A stretch of 64,000 nucleotides of DNA, taken from assembly GCF_963082655.1 (NCBI RefSeq), contig NC_081553.1, forward strand, positions 128,493,736 to 128,557,735. Reading direction: 5' to 3'. Both the position numbers and the translations under genes were made by a program. This document shows, in pieces, positions 19,431 through 30,233 of this stretch. The notes under the pieces are model-generated. The model was not told where the DNA came from and searched no databases. It saw nothing but the letters and a program-made list of their open reading frames with translations. The DNA is from Stomoxys calcitrans (taxonomy: Eukaryota > Arthropoda > Insecta > Diptera > Muscidae). Position 1 is the stretch's first letter, and every line of letters starts with the position of its first letter.

Positions 19431-20400
19431 GATCGGTTTATATGACAGCTATATCAGGTTATGGACCGATTTGAACCTTATTTGACATAGTTGTTGAAAG
19501 TAAAAATAAAATACGTCATGCAAAATTTCAGCCAAATCGGATAGGAATTGCGCCCTCTAAAAGCTCAAGAAGTCAAATCAACAAACCTGTTTATATGACA
19601 GCTATATCAGGTTATGGACCGATTTGAACCATACTTGGCACAGTTGTTGGATATCATAACAAAACACGTCGTGCGAAATTCCATTCCATTCGGATAAGAA
19701 TTGCGCCCTCTAGAGGCTCAAGAAGTCAAGACCCAAAATCAGTTTATATGGCAGCTATATCAGGCTATGGACCAATTTGAACCATACTTGGCACAGTTGT
19801 TGGATATAATAACAAAACACGTTGTGCAAAATTTCATTTCAATCGGATAAGAATTGCGCACTCTAGAGGCTCAAGAAGTCAAGACCCAAGATCGGTTTAT
19901 ATGGCAGCTATATCAGGTTATGGGCCGATTTAAACCATACTTGGCACAGTTGTTGGGTATCATAACAAAACACGTCGTGCGAAATTCCATTCCATTCGGA
20001 TAAGAATTGCGCCCTCTAGAGGCTCAAGAAGTCAAGACCCAAAATCAGTTTATATGGCAGCTATATCAGGTTATGGACCAATTTGAACCATACTTGGCAC
20101 AGTTGTTGGATATCATAACAAAACACGTCGTGCAAAATTTCATTCCAATCGGATAAGAATTGCGCACTCTAGAGGCTCAAGAAGTCAAGACCCAAGATCG
20201 GTTTATATGGCAGCTATATCAGGTTATGGACCGATTTGAACCATACTTGGCACAGTTGTTGGATATAATAACAAAACACGTCGTGCAAAATTTCATTTCA
20301 ATCGGATAAGAATTGCGCACTGTAGAGGCTCAAGAAGTCAAGACCCAAGATCGGTTTATATGGCAGCTATATCAAAACATGGACCGATATGGCCCATTTA
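19431..20400 (-). repeat. 153-bp tandem array with dimer substructure
   Basis: The marker 'gatcggtttatatggcagc' or its variants starts near 19431, 19586, 19739, 19890, 20043, 20196 and 20349, giving spacings of 155, 153, 151, 153, 153 and 153 bp. Units at 19739 and 20043 share the variant AAAATCAGTTTATATGG. Units at 19890 and 20196 share AAGATCGGTTTATATGG. The latest expansion therefore duplicated a 306-bp dimer. Confidence 0.85.
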
Positions 20401-20496
20401 CAATACCAACCGACCTACACTAATAAGAAGTATTTGTGCAAAATTTCAAGCGGCTAGCTTTACTCCTTCGGAAGTTAGCGTGCTTTCGACAGACAG

Positions 20497-20545
20497 ACGG
20501 ACGGACGGACGGACGGACGGACGGACGGACAGACGGACGGACATG
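20497..20545 (+). repeat. GGAC microsatellite
   Basis: (GGAC)n with GACA interruptions inside the DINE-X copy, next to the ATGGCTAGATCGAC segment. Confidence 0.85.
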
Positions 20546-20675
20546 GCTAGATCGACATAAAATGTCACGACGATCAAGAATATATATACTTTATGGGGTC
20601 TCAGACGAATATTTCGAGTAGTTACAAACAGAATGACGAAATTAGTATACCCCCCATCTTATGGTGGAGGGTATA

Positions 20676-21479
20676 AAAAGTTAAAGTCACAAAGCAACTT
20701 TGAAAATCAATGAAAAGGAGCGCAAAACCAAAATTTTAAATGTGTTCAAAGATTTAAAATAGATTTTTCCAATTTTTTTTTCGTTAGATTTTATAAAATC
20801 CTTGCCTCATTTCCGTCACAAAATTTGCCATATTACGGGAGACCCCACTTTAATTGATCACATTCGCAACTACCCATTCACAGCTCAGCCATGAACTCTT
20901 TGATGCTGGATTTATTCCACCATGCCATGGTTGAGTTACACAAAGCCATGTTCTTTTGTACATGGTATGTGTGTATGGCTCGTTGGTTGGTTGGCTGCTT
21001 TGCCATTGATCATGACCCAGTTGCATCGATCGACTCGAACGTCATATCAACTTTTAACATTGGAAAAATATCTGCGCAGCACTCGTAAACTTAAACAAGC
21101 TGTTACACAGTCTTATTCAATTTTGCGCACAGCGTTAGAGGAGAGGAACGGGAAATGCTAAATGATAGATACAATCCACAGGAAAAACACAATTAATCCA
21201 AGTTTTTAGTACCGTCGACAAAAGCTTGGCAAAAGACCTCTAAAGTGTTTCGAATGTTAAGAACAGCATAAATTCGAAATTTTTATGTTTATGGCTTAAA
21301 CTGAAAATTGACATGAGCTTGCTGCTAAGTGAAATAAACCCTGCTGTATGTCTAGGCTAAGACGAATGTCAGGTATCCTCCTTTAAGGAATGGCAAACAC
21401 TTTAAAGGTTTACTTATTTCATAAGCAGAAATCTTGCTTGCCTCTCAAATGGCTGAATAGAAGTTTTCATTATATGTCT
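20676..21479. other. No gene recognised
   Basis: No element or coding similarity found. Short open frames near 20891-21161 (with TGGTTGGTTGG runs) have no recognisable motif. Confidence 0.45.
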
Positions 21480-21970
21480 CATCAGAGATAAAGGGCTTGG
21501 ATTAGGTTGTGTTACTGTGAAACCACAGGATGATGATGCCTTCTAGTTTCTACCGTAGAACCATCCAGATCTCTTTAAAAAGGTCAACTACTCCGCTAAC
21601 TCCGACAAGTCTTCAAAGAAACGGGAACCTAAAGAAAAACTCCTCATTCTGGAGCCCACATTTTCCCCCTTTGGAAGATTGATGACTAATAGAAGCTACT
21701 TCTGCGTGACACACACCGCAGTTTCCTCTTCATCGACGTCCTCATAGTTTCTGCACAAACATGTTCCCCACAGTGAACTGTTATGAAGGATAAAACACTT
21801 AAGACGTCTAATCTAGCCAACGATAGCAAAGCGGAGACCTCTTCAAATCTAGATTAGGCCACATAATTTTGGATGGTTCACAAATTTCCATCCTGGAGAC
21901 TTAGCTAACATGACGATAGAGGCATACCCACAGATGCCAGTTCCCCTGAAATGTGTACTTTACTGTCATA
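21480..21970 (-). mobile_element. LINE-C fragment: C-terminal end of ORF2, heavily decayed
   Basis: The sequence parallels 43224-43760 and 62290-62720: the shared 'aaccatccagatc', 'gaaatgagaacctaaag'-like and 'gacacacaccgcag' stretches code, in the better copies, for the Cys-rich C-terminus after RNase H. Many indels make it a relic. It ends next to LINE-D sequence. Confidence 0.6.
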
Positions 21971-22225
21971 TAGAATATGACAGAACGTTAGTCCCTTTAG
22001 CTGAACGTAGAATAGCGTTACAAGCGGCTCGATCTTCTGCGCTCCTTCTATAATCTGTGACACCAAGTTTCAAAGTGTCTCTCACCACTTAATCTTTTCA
22101 TCGGGCTCTTGGCCATCCCGGTTTGCGTGTACCACCTTGATCGCGTTCAAAAGACTGCTTCGCTGGAGCTTCTTCATTAATTCTGACAATATGATCTAGC
22201 CACCGTTGAATTTTGATGCGTACTA

Positions 22226-22342
22226 CGGAGGCCACCATAGCGCAGATGTTAGCATGTCCGCCTATGACGCTGAACGCCTGGGTTCGAATCCTGGCGAGAC
22301 CATCAGAAAAAATTTTCAGCGGTGGTTTTCCCCTCCTCATGG
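22226..22342 (+). mobile_element. tRNA-derived SINE, 5' part
   Basis: The tRNA-like head GCCACCATAGCGCAGATG contains an A-box (22239-22254, TAGCGCAGATGTTAGC) and a B-box (22281-22291, GGTTCGAATCC) for RNA polymerase III. The body 'gaccatcagaaaaaattttc' and 'ggtggttttcccctcct' follows and then stops. Only the head and the first ~50 bp of body remain. It is inserted in LINE-D. Family copies lie at 35252, 37591/39133, 45118 and 60085. Confidence 0.8.
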
Positions 22343-22599
22343 TTCATACGACGCCTATATTCTCCATTAACGCAAACAGGTCAATATATTTTACGAAGAA
22401 TCTTTCTCTCAAAAACCCCAAACACTGCTTCGTCTGCTTTCAGCAAGTACTCATGCCTCAGTACCATATTTCAACACTACCCGTATTGAATCAGTGTCTT
22501 GTATGGTGTAATCTTCGTCTGCCGAGAGGTGGCTTTATTTCTCAACTGCTTATTTAATCCAAAGTAGTATCTGTTTGCCAGTTTTATTCTTCGCATTAC

Positions 22600-23492
22600 T
22601 ATACCCTCCACCATAGGATGGGGGTATACTAATTTCGTCATTCTGTTTGTAACTACTCGAAATATTCGTCTGAGACCCATAAAGTTTATATATTCTTGAT
22701 CGTCGTGACATTTTATGTTGATCTAGCCATGTCCGTCCATCCGTTTGTCTGTCGAAAGCTCGCTAACTTTTGAAGGAGTAAAGCTAGCCGCTTGAAATTT
22801 AGCACAAATTCTTCTTATATGTGTAGGTCGGTTGGGAATGTAATTGGGCCATATTGGTCCATGTTTTGATATAGCTGTCATATAAGCCGATCTTGGGTCT
22901 TGACTTCATGAGCCTCTAGATGCCGCTATTCTAATCCGATTGGAATGAAATTTTGCACGACGTGTTTTGCCATGATATCCAACATCTGTGCCAAGTATGG
23001 TTCAAATTGGTACATAACCTGATATAGCTGCCATATAAACCGAGCTTGGGTCTTGACTTCTTGAGCCTCTAGCAATTCTTATCCGTTTGGATTGAAATTT
23101 TGCACGACGTATTTTGTTATGATATCTAAAAACTGTGCCAAATATCATATAAACCGATCTTGGGTCTTGATTTCTTGAGCCTCTAGAGGGCGCAATTCTT
23201 ATTCGAATGGAATGAAATTTTGCACGACGTGTTTTGCTATGATAGCCAACAACTGTGCCAAGTATGGTTCAAATCGGCCCATACCCTGATATAGCTGTAA
23301 TATAAACCAATCTGGGGAATTGACTTCTTGATCTTCTAGAGCCCATATCTTGATATCGCTCTAAGCAGGAAAATTTTTTCTTTTATCCTTTTTTGCATAA
23401 GAAGAGATGCCGGGAAAATAAGTCAACTAATGCGATCCATGGTGGAGGGTATATAAAATTCGGCCCGGCCGAACTTAGCACGCTTTTACTTG
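22600..23492 (+). mobile_element. DINE-1-like element, subfamily X, inside LINE-D
   Basis: Both ends are present: TATACCCTCCACCATAGGATG at 22600, and CCATGGTGGAGGGTATATAA, the hairpin TTCGGCCCGGCCGAA and CTTTTACTTG ending at 23492. Three or four ~150-bp units lie between. LINE-D sequence continues on both sides, so the DINE inserted later than the LINE. Confidence 0.85.
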
Positions 23493-23600
23493 TTTTAAAG
23501 CTGGTGTCATTTGTTACGGTTACGACGGTGCCGAAGTAGATAAAGTTGCTGAATATCTCAAATTTGTGGTGAAATGTGTTAGTCAGATATTTCTTGGCCT

Positions 23601-23964
23601 CACAACTTCGTCTGCTTCATTTCTATAGGGATCATAGCCTCCCATAGAGGTCTACTTATCTTCTATCACAAGGGATATTGCAGTTCAAATCGTTTCTAAC
23701 AGGAAGAGTATTAAAGTACATTCTTATCAAATAACAGCTCAGACAATTCACGTTGTTCGTTCGAGAGTTTTCCGGGAAATGTATATCGACGAGTAGTTTT
23801 ACGTATTGTTTCCTCACTAGGCATTGTCCACACATTATCTATGCTACCATAATATATTTGGTGGCTAGGATCTTCCATAGCCTAGAGGCTTTGGATGAAG
23901 ACCTCATGGAGCTATAGATTTCCACCCAGGATTAATTATGGGCATTCTTCAGTCTCCTCTTTTT
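23601..23964. other. No gene recognised
   Basis: Moderately GC-balanced DNA between LINE-D and a DINE copy. It may be further decayed LINE sequence, but I see no motif that proves it. Confidence 0.4.
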
Positions 23965-25098
23965 ATACCCTCCACCATAGGATGGGGGTATACTAATTTC
24001 GTCATTCTGTTTGTAACACCTCAAAATATGCGTCTAAGACCCCATAAAGTATACATATTCTTGGTCGTCGTGACATTTTAAGTCGAACTAGCTATGTCCG
24101 ACCGCCGAAGGAGTAAAGCTAGCCACTTGAAATTTTGCACAAATACTTCCTATTAGCGTAGGTCGGTTGGGATTGTAAGTGGGCCAAATCGGTTCATGTT
24201 TTGATATAGCTGCCATATTAACCGATCTTGGGTCTTGACTTCTTGAGCCTCTAGAGGGCGCAATTCTTATACGATTTGGCTGAAAATTTGTATGAGATGT
24301 TTTGGTATGACATTCAACAACTATGCTAAGTATGGTTCAAATCGGTTGATAACTTGATATAGCTGCCATATAAACCGATCTTGGGTCTTTACTTCTTGAG
24401 ATTTTAGAAGGCGCATTTCTTATCCGACACTTCCAACATTTGTGCGAAGTATGGTCCAAATCGGTAAATAACCTGTTATAGGTGCCATATAAACAGATCT
24501 TGGGTCTTGATTTCTTGATCTTTTAGAAGCACGTGGTGTTTTGGTATCACTTTCAACATTTGTGCGAAGTATGATCCAAATCGGTTCATAACCTGGTATA
24601 GGTGCCATATAAACCGATCTTGGATCTTGACTTCTTGAGCCGTTGGAGAGCGCAATTCTCAACCGAATTGGCTGAAATTTTGCATGAGGAGTTTTGATAT
24701 GACTTCCAAAAAACTGTGATGAGTATGGCGCAAATCGGTATATAACCTGATATAGCTGCCGTATAAACCGATCTGGGATCTTGACTTCTTGAGCCTTTAG
24801 AGAGAGCAATTATAGTCCGATTTGAATTTTGTACAACGACTTCTCCCATAGTCTTCAACATACGTGTGCAATATGGTCTGAATTGATCTATAGATTGATA
24901 CAGCTCCCACATAAACCGATCTCCCGATCGGACTATAACATAATATAGCTCCTCCTCCTTTTCGTCCTCATTCTCCGTCCATATTCATTATTCTTTGTCT
25001 GCCTAAAAAGAGATACTACGCAAAGAATGCGACATATGCGATCCGTGATGGAGGGTAGATAAGATTCGGCCCTGCCGAACTTAGCACTGTCTTTCTTG
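23965..25098 (+). mobile_element. DINE-1-like element, subfamily X
   Basis: It starts TATACCCTCCACCATAGG, has the INE-1-like 'cataaagtatacatattcttgg' and an array of about five degenerate units. It ends GTGATGGAGGGTAGATAAG, a mutated hairpin TTCGGCCCTGCCGAA and CTTG at 25098. The microsatellite is nearly lost. Confidence 0.8.
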
Positions 25099-25445
25099 TT
25101 TAGACTAACTAATTCTGGGGTCCATCATGACAGTCGCTTTGATATTGCTGTAGGACATACATACAAGCGAGTCATTCAGAGCGATCTCAATCGTATTGAC
25201 CGTAATATCAATGTCGTGCACAGTTCACTTCATTTTAAAAATTGGAGGGGATACAGAATGTGTGCCAAATTTTATAACAATCCGCTTTTCTTTTGTTTAG
25301 CCGAGGGACCACTTCTGCAGAATTTTCTTCAAAACTGAGTCTTATGCAACAATGTTCAACATTTCCCAGTCACATATTCTTCCCTTGATATTCTCTGAAA
25401 CAAAGGTAATGTCAAATACTTCCTGCCTGCTCATGGTAATAAATT
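25099..25445. other. No gene recognised
   Basis: No motif was identified. The stretch leads into the palindrome at 25446. Confidence 0.4.
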
Positions 25446-25486
25446 CCGGTTTATTACCTATATTTGTTATATAGGTAATAAACCGG
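25446..25486 (+). repeat. Perfect 17-bp inverted repeat
   Basis: Arms 25446-25462 (CCGGTTTATTACCTATA) and 25470-25486 (its exact reverse complement) with a 7-nt loop; one further pair closes inside the loop. It lies 20 bp from a mariner-type MITE and is not part of that element's termini. Confidence 0.9.
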
Positions 25487-25506
25487 CCAGATTGCGACTT
25501 ATAATA

Positions 25507-25740
25507 TTGTTGCCCAAGAAGTAATTGCGGATTTTTTTAAAAGAAAGTAAATGCATTTTTAATAAAACTTAGAATGAACTTTAATCAAATATACTTTTTT
25601 ACACTTTTTTCTAAAGCAAACTAAAAGTAACAGCTGATAACTGACAGAAGAAAGAATGCAATTACAGAGTCACAAGCTGCGAAAAAATTTGTCAACGCCG
25701 ACTATATGAAAAATCCGCAATTACTTTTTGGGCAACCCAA
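25507..25740 (+). mobile_element. Mariner-type MITE
   Basis: A 234-bp element flanked by TA on both sides (25505-25506, 25741-25742). Inverted ends: TTGTTGCCCAAGAAGTAATT and, read inward from the other side, TTGGGTTGCCCAAAAAGTAA, both continuing GCGGATTTTT. The interior holds 'gtaacagctgataactgac'. The ends and TA target are typical of Tc1/mariner. It has no transposase. Relatives lie at 40374-40604 and 48987-49230. Confidence 0.88.
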
Positions 25741-25749
25741 TACATTCGA

Positions 25750-26480
25750 TAAGCCGCCCAGCCCTTGTGTTGATATCCGAAAATCCTCATTCTGGTGATG
25801 TTCTTTCTCTCAATAAGGCTGTTTTTCCCTACAGAATCGGTTTTAACCAATGTTGTGCCAATAGTGAGATTTACAATATTTATTTCAAGGCAGGTTACTA
25901 CTTAATCTTCTGTACTTAGCGACGAAAGGGAATACAAATTTAGACTACTCTTTGAAAGAATATAGGCTCCCATTCCCTTACTCTTGAGTAGTTTAATCCA
26001 GGAATTCTTAGTCAACGAACCATTCCTCTATAACCTCATGGTTGCTGGATAAGAACAACGTCAAATCCTTCTGTCGCTTCAGCCTTGTTGTCTGAGTCTG
26101 TCGGGATTTCATCCTCACAAGAATCGTTCAATCGTGTCATGATGAGTTTCCTTATGCATTCCAGTTGAGAAAACAGTGGAACCACATTTCCCCAGGGCCC
26201 TTGACACTTCCGTTGCGGACGATTCCTCTCTAAATGTTTCTGTACGTACAAACTTGCCCCCTTCCTCATTGGCACACACCTTTAGCTCAATACCAACAAA
26301 TGACCCACCGACACGGGGATCGTCGGGTCTCGTCTCGACTCCTTCCCCTCCTTTTTTGATTGAGATAGGTTAGTTTCCGTCTCCTGGAATTCGCCAGACT
26401 AATGAAATGTGTTGGATAGTTTCTCAGAGTTAATAGTGCCTGCTGAGTTGTCTCCTGATTCCCCAACCCCACCGAAAATT
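25750..26480 (-). mobile_element. LINE fragment around the ORF1/endonuclease junction, decayed
   Basis: Minus-strand translation gives VVLIQQP followed by GYRGMVR and PGLNYS-like segments (about 26045 downward). These resemble the N-terminal APE-endonuclease motif (LIQEPW...G) of RNase H-type LINEs. Stops interrupt it. The upstream part (26300-26480) could be the ORF1 end. Family assignment is uncertain. Confidence 0.45.
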
Positions 26481-27559
26481 TCCGTGAAATTCCTACATAA
26501 CACTTCCAACCATTACATAACCATAATCGAACTAACTACGAGCCTATTTGTGTTATAGAGTGCTTAGCGAGCAGAAAAAAATCGACTTGGACATAGACAT
26601 GAACATAGATGGAGAAGTACCAAACAAATCATGATCCGTTCATTGCTTGGTGGCTGCCGCAGACCATTTTGGCATTTTAGTCATTCCAGGTGAGCTCTCG
26701 TCTTTGTTTGTTTGGTTCGGCCAGACAGATTGAAATTTCAGCGCAAACGATTTTGGCTAAAACCACTTTTGCATTCGTTAATGTTGTTGCGGTTTCTGGT
26801 GCTCTTACACATGCCTCCCCCTGTTGGCTACCATCGCTATCGCCATCGACACCGCCGCTTGCTGCATTCAGTTGTTTCCCAATGTGTGTGTCCGTGGACT
26901 TTAGTTGTGCACCACGCGCTCACTCCAGACGTCAAGATCAAGTGCGAAAACTGTTATTTTCTGTGTAAATTTGTACTAAAATAAGCCATTTAATGTGACA
27001 AATCAGTCGAATTGGCATTTACTAAATGGCACATCGTAATGTCTTCCAAATCATGTACGATTGTTGGAATTTTAAGTATTACTCAACCAGTGCTCCACCA
27101 TCGCCATCGCCATCGTAAATGCGTGACAGCTCCAAAAGTGATAAAAACATATCATTTGCGCCTCATATTCTACGTTTATCCTTTGTCACAATGTCTGTGT
27201 GGTTCCAAATCATTTAGACTAGCGAATTGGGATAGTCTCGTCTAGCAGCAAGTAAAAGCCAGCAAAATATATTGGCAAAACTGGTTAGTGAGAGATAGCC
27301 AAGTAAATGGAAAATTGGCCTCCCTGATGCGAAACTGAAGTGTATAGTCTTTATGAAACAATATTTTATTGTGAACGGAGCCCACAAAGAGCCCACATTA
27401 TATTGAGGTTAAATTTGAGTCACTCGCTTCATGCATACTTTATCCTTTTTGGTTAAATTCGGCGCTCAAAAATAAAACCTATTTTTCAGTAGGACAAACA
27501 GCCCAAGAATTTTTGTTACGGGCGCCTAGAAAGAGAATATGACCGCTGTCTCCCCTAGG
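26481..27559. other. No gene recognised
   Basis: About 1.1 kb without detectable repeats or coding motifs. It contains CATCGCCATCG runs near 26835 and 27105. Its single-copy look makes it a candidate for host non-coding DNA. Confidence 0.45.
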
Positions 27560-28115
27560 GTATTAAAACCGATCTGGGAGATTTTAATGCCAAAATAGGG
27601 AAGGAAAATACCTTTAGTTCAACGGTCGAAAAATTTAAACTCCACGAGGTAACGTACGGTAATGAGTTGAGGCTAATAGATTTCGCCGCGGCAGATAACA
27701 TGGTAGCACCAGATTTGAACATAAGAAAATTTAAAATGCCATATGGCTGTCAACCATTCGAAATTCGAGAAATCGAAATTAATCATTTGGTGATAGATGA
27801 AAGGCATTCAACCCGGGTGTTGGATGCACGATCGAACTGAGGGGCGATTATCGATTCGGATCTTTATCTTATTGCAGCAAAGGTTCGCACTCGTCTAAGT
27901 GTGGCGAGAAGCGTGCCTTCTTACACTGCACGGAAGCTGGGCAAGAGAAAGCTGCAAACACGACTGGTGGCTGTAACATACTCCACAGGGCTGACGCAAT
28001 TGCTTGAAGAAAGCACTACCTGTCTCGATAGTAAAGCAGCGCAATGGCAAACCATTGGCCAGTCCATGGAAAGAGTCGCAACATTCGTACTTGGGTTCCA
28101 AAAGCCTCCACATAA
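27560..28115 (+). mobile_element. RTE-like LINE-D fragment: endonuclease C-terminal half
   Basis: Translation in shifting frames gives GDFNAKIGKE, then NELRLIDFAAADNMV, PYGCQPFE, INHLVIDERHSTRVLDAR and LIAAKVRTRLSVARS. This matches the APE-endonuclease end of RTE-type LINEs, with D and H catalytic motifs recognisable (GDFNA, and HLVID as a variant of DHVVID). Frameshifts and a stop (near 27838) make it non-functional. The same region recurs at 49985-50400, and a trace at 60890-60960. Confidence 0.8.
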
Positions 28116-28151
28116 AACCCGTGGTACGACCAGGAGCGCCAAAAAGCAACA

Positions 28152-28320
28152 CTCATAGAAAAAAGTTTGCTGAAAATAGCAAACACCGTCTGCTGAATAT
28201 TAGTAGTTAACTTTTGCTGCTATTGTAGCAGTAGTTCTGATATTACAGCAGTAGTACTGCAATTTCAGAGTAGCAGGCTTACTGCTAAAAAGTGTGTTGT
28301 GTGCTGAAAATGACTGCTGC
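28152..28320 (+). repeat. Short dispersed repeat with CAGTAGT-type runs
   Basis: The left part AAAAAAGTTTGCTG...TAGCAAACACCG matches 5168-5218 in reverse. The interior is made of 'gcagtagt' variants. It is possibly a small MITE. Its class was not determined. Confidence 0.4.
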
Positions 28321-28348
28321 ATAATTATAAAGGAGGTGTTAGAAGAAA

Positions 28349-30153
28349 CAAGTTAGAGCGTGCTAAGTTCAGCCAGGCCGAATCTTATATACCCTCCACC
28401 ATGTCGAGTTCTTTGAGCGGTATCTCTTTTAAGGCAAACAAAGAATAATGGATAAGAATTGTTATGCTATTAAAGATATATCAAGTTATAGTCCGATTCG
28501 TACCATAAGTGAATTGATTGTTGAAGACCACAGTAGAAGTCATTGTGTAATATTTCAGTCCATTCGGATAAAAATTGCTCCTTGTAGGGGCTCAAGAAGC
28601 ATAATCGGGAGATCGGTTTATGTGGGAGCTGTATGAGGCTATAGATCAATTAAGACCAAATTAGACACGTATAATGAAGGTCATAGGAGAAGCCGTTGTA
28701 CAAAATTTCAGCAAAATCGGATAAGAATAGCGCCCTCTAGTGGCTCAAGAAATCAAGATCAAAGATCGGTTCATATGACAGCTAAATCATGTTATGAACC
28801 GATTTAAATCATACTTAGCACAGTTACTTAAAGTCATAACAAAACATTTCGCGCAAAATGTTAGCCAAATCGGATAAGAATTGGGCCCTCAAGTTGCTCA
28901 GGAAGTCAAACCACTAGAAAACTGCACCCTCTAGTTGCTCATGAAGCCAATACCCAAGATCGGTTTACATGGCAGCTACGTCAGGTTATGAACCGATTTA
29001 AATCACAGTTATTGAAAGTGATACCAAAACACCACGTGCAAAATTTCAGCCAAATCGGATAATAATTGCGCCCTCTAGAGGCTCAAGAAGACAAGACCCA
29101 AGATCGGTTTATATAGCAGCAATATCAGGTTATGGACCGATTTCAACCAAACTTAGCACAGTTCTTGGAACTTATAACAAAACACTTCATGCAAAATTTC
29201 AGCAAAATCGGATTAGAATTGCGCCCTCAAGTGGCTCATGAATTCAAGCCACTTGAGAACTGCGCCCTCTAGTAGCTCAAGATGCCAAGACCCAAGATCG
29301 GATTATATGGCAGCTATATCGGTTTATGAACCGATTTAAATCACAGTTATTGAAAGTGATACCAAAACACCACGTGCAAAATTTCAGCCAAATCGGATAA
29401 GAATTGCGCCCTCTAGAGGCTCAAGAAGACAAGACCCAAGATCGGGTTATATGGCAGCTATATCAGGTTATGGACCGATTTCAACCACACTTAGCACAGT
29501 TCTTGGAACTTATAACAAAACACTTCATGCAAAATTTCAGCAAAATCGGATTAGAATTGCGCCCTCAAGTGGCTCAAGAAGTCAAGACCAAAGATCGTTT
29601 TATATGGCAGCTATATCAGGGTATGAACCGATTTAAACCATGCTTAGCATAGTTGATGAAAGTTATACAAAAACACCACGTGCAAAATTTCCGTCAATTC
29701 GGTTAAGAATTGCGCCTTCTAGATGCTCAAGAAATAAAGACCCAAGACGCGGTTTATTTGACAGGTTATGGACCGATTTGAACCGTACTTAGCAGAGTGG
29801 TACCAAAACATTTTAAGCAAAATTTCAGCCAAATCGGAAAAGAATTTCTCAAGAACTCAAGGCCCAAGATCAGTTTGTATGGCAGCTATATCAAAACTCG
29901 GACCGATTTGGCCCATTTACAATCCCAACCGACCTACACTAATAAGATATACTTGTGCAAAATTTCAAGCTTCTAGCTTTACTCCTACGAAAGTTAGCGT
30001 GCTTTCGACAGACGGACGGACATGGCTAGATCGACTTAAAATGTCATGACGATCAAGAATATAAATACTTTAGGGTGTCTTAGACGCATATTTCGAGGTT
30101 TTCTAACTGGAATGACGAAATTAGTTTACCCCCCATCCTATGGTGGAGGGAAT
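28349..30153 (-). mobile_element. DINE-1-like element, subfamily X, long array
   Basis: A reverse copy with tail CAAGTTAGAGCGTGC (28349), a mutated hairpin (TTCAGCCAGGCCGAA) and TATACCCTCCACCATG. About nine ~150-bp units follow. Blocks starting near 29041 and 29386 repeat the same two-unit sequence ('ccctctagaggctcaagaagacaag' to 'gaattgcgccctcaagtggctca'), so this array too grew by multi-unit duplication. It ends GGTGGAGGGAATA at 30153. The GGAC tract is reduced to one or two units. Confidence 0.82.
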
Positions 30154-30233
30154 ACCAATAGAACACATATGTAAATGTGTGCCTCAGTGGATGTCTATAA
30201 TCACCACTGAATGTATAGTTTTCATAACCTTTT

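Larger units (their letters stand above)
19021..20675 (-). mobile_element. Full-length DINE-1-like element, subfamily X
   Basis: The best preserved X copy. Minus-strand order is TATACCCTCCACCATAAGATG (20675 downward), the INE-1-like 'ctttatggggtctcagac' and 'gatcgacataaaatgtcac' stretch, a GTCC microsatellite, a 153-bp tandem array, TCCATGGTGGAGGGTATATA, hairpin TTCGGCCCGGCCGAA, and tail ending ACTTG (19021). The inverted sub-terminal repeats are TATACCCTCCACCAT and ATGGTGGAGGGTATA. The lone hairpin, array and microsatellite match Helentron-associated INEs. It has no coding capacity. Confidence 0.85.
21971..23600 (-). mobile_element. RTE-like LINE-D fragment, split by a SINE and a DINE copy
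   Basis: The three pieces 21971-22225, 22343-22599 and 23493-23600 align in order with the uninterrupted 60150-60720: 'cgatcttctgcgctccttct', 'gacgcctctattctccatta', then 'ggtgtcattt.tttcggttacg'. In the intact paralogue this stretch lies downstream of the RT YADD motif, so these are C-terminal RT remnants. No open frame survives. Confidence 0.7.

Noticed and set aside
19431..20400. Regularly spaced repeats as a CRISPR-like array
   Set aside because: Units are contiguous 153-bp tandem repeats without unique spacers, in eukaryotic transposon DNA.
22239..22291. Possible tRNA gene with A- and B-boxes
   Set aside because: The cloverleaf end is replaced by a SINE body, and the same head plus body occurs at 35252-35563, so it is a tRNA-derived SINE.
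27895..28158. Overlapping open frames on both strands, possible small gene
   Set aside because: The forward sequence is the linker after the RTE-like endonuclease (KVRTRLSVARS), recurring at 50290-50470, so it is LINE-D.
29404..29652. Open frames reading RFIWQLYQ... in the DINE arrays, also at 2616, 7217, 24420, 34341-35180 and 53110
   Set aside because: They arise because the repeat unit happens to be about 51 codons (153 bp) long, so one frame stays open across units. They occur in many copies, in both orientations, without start-codon or codon-use support.
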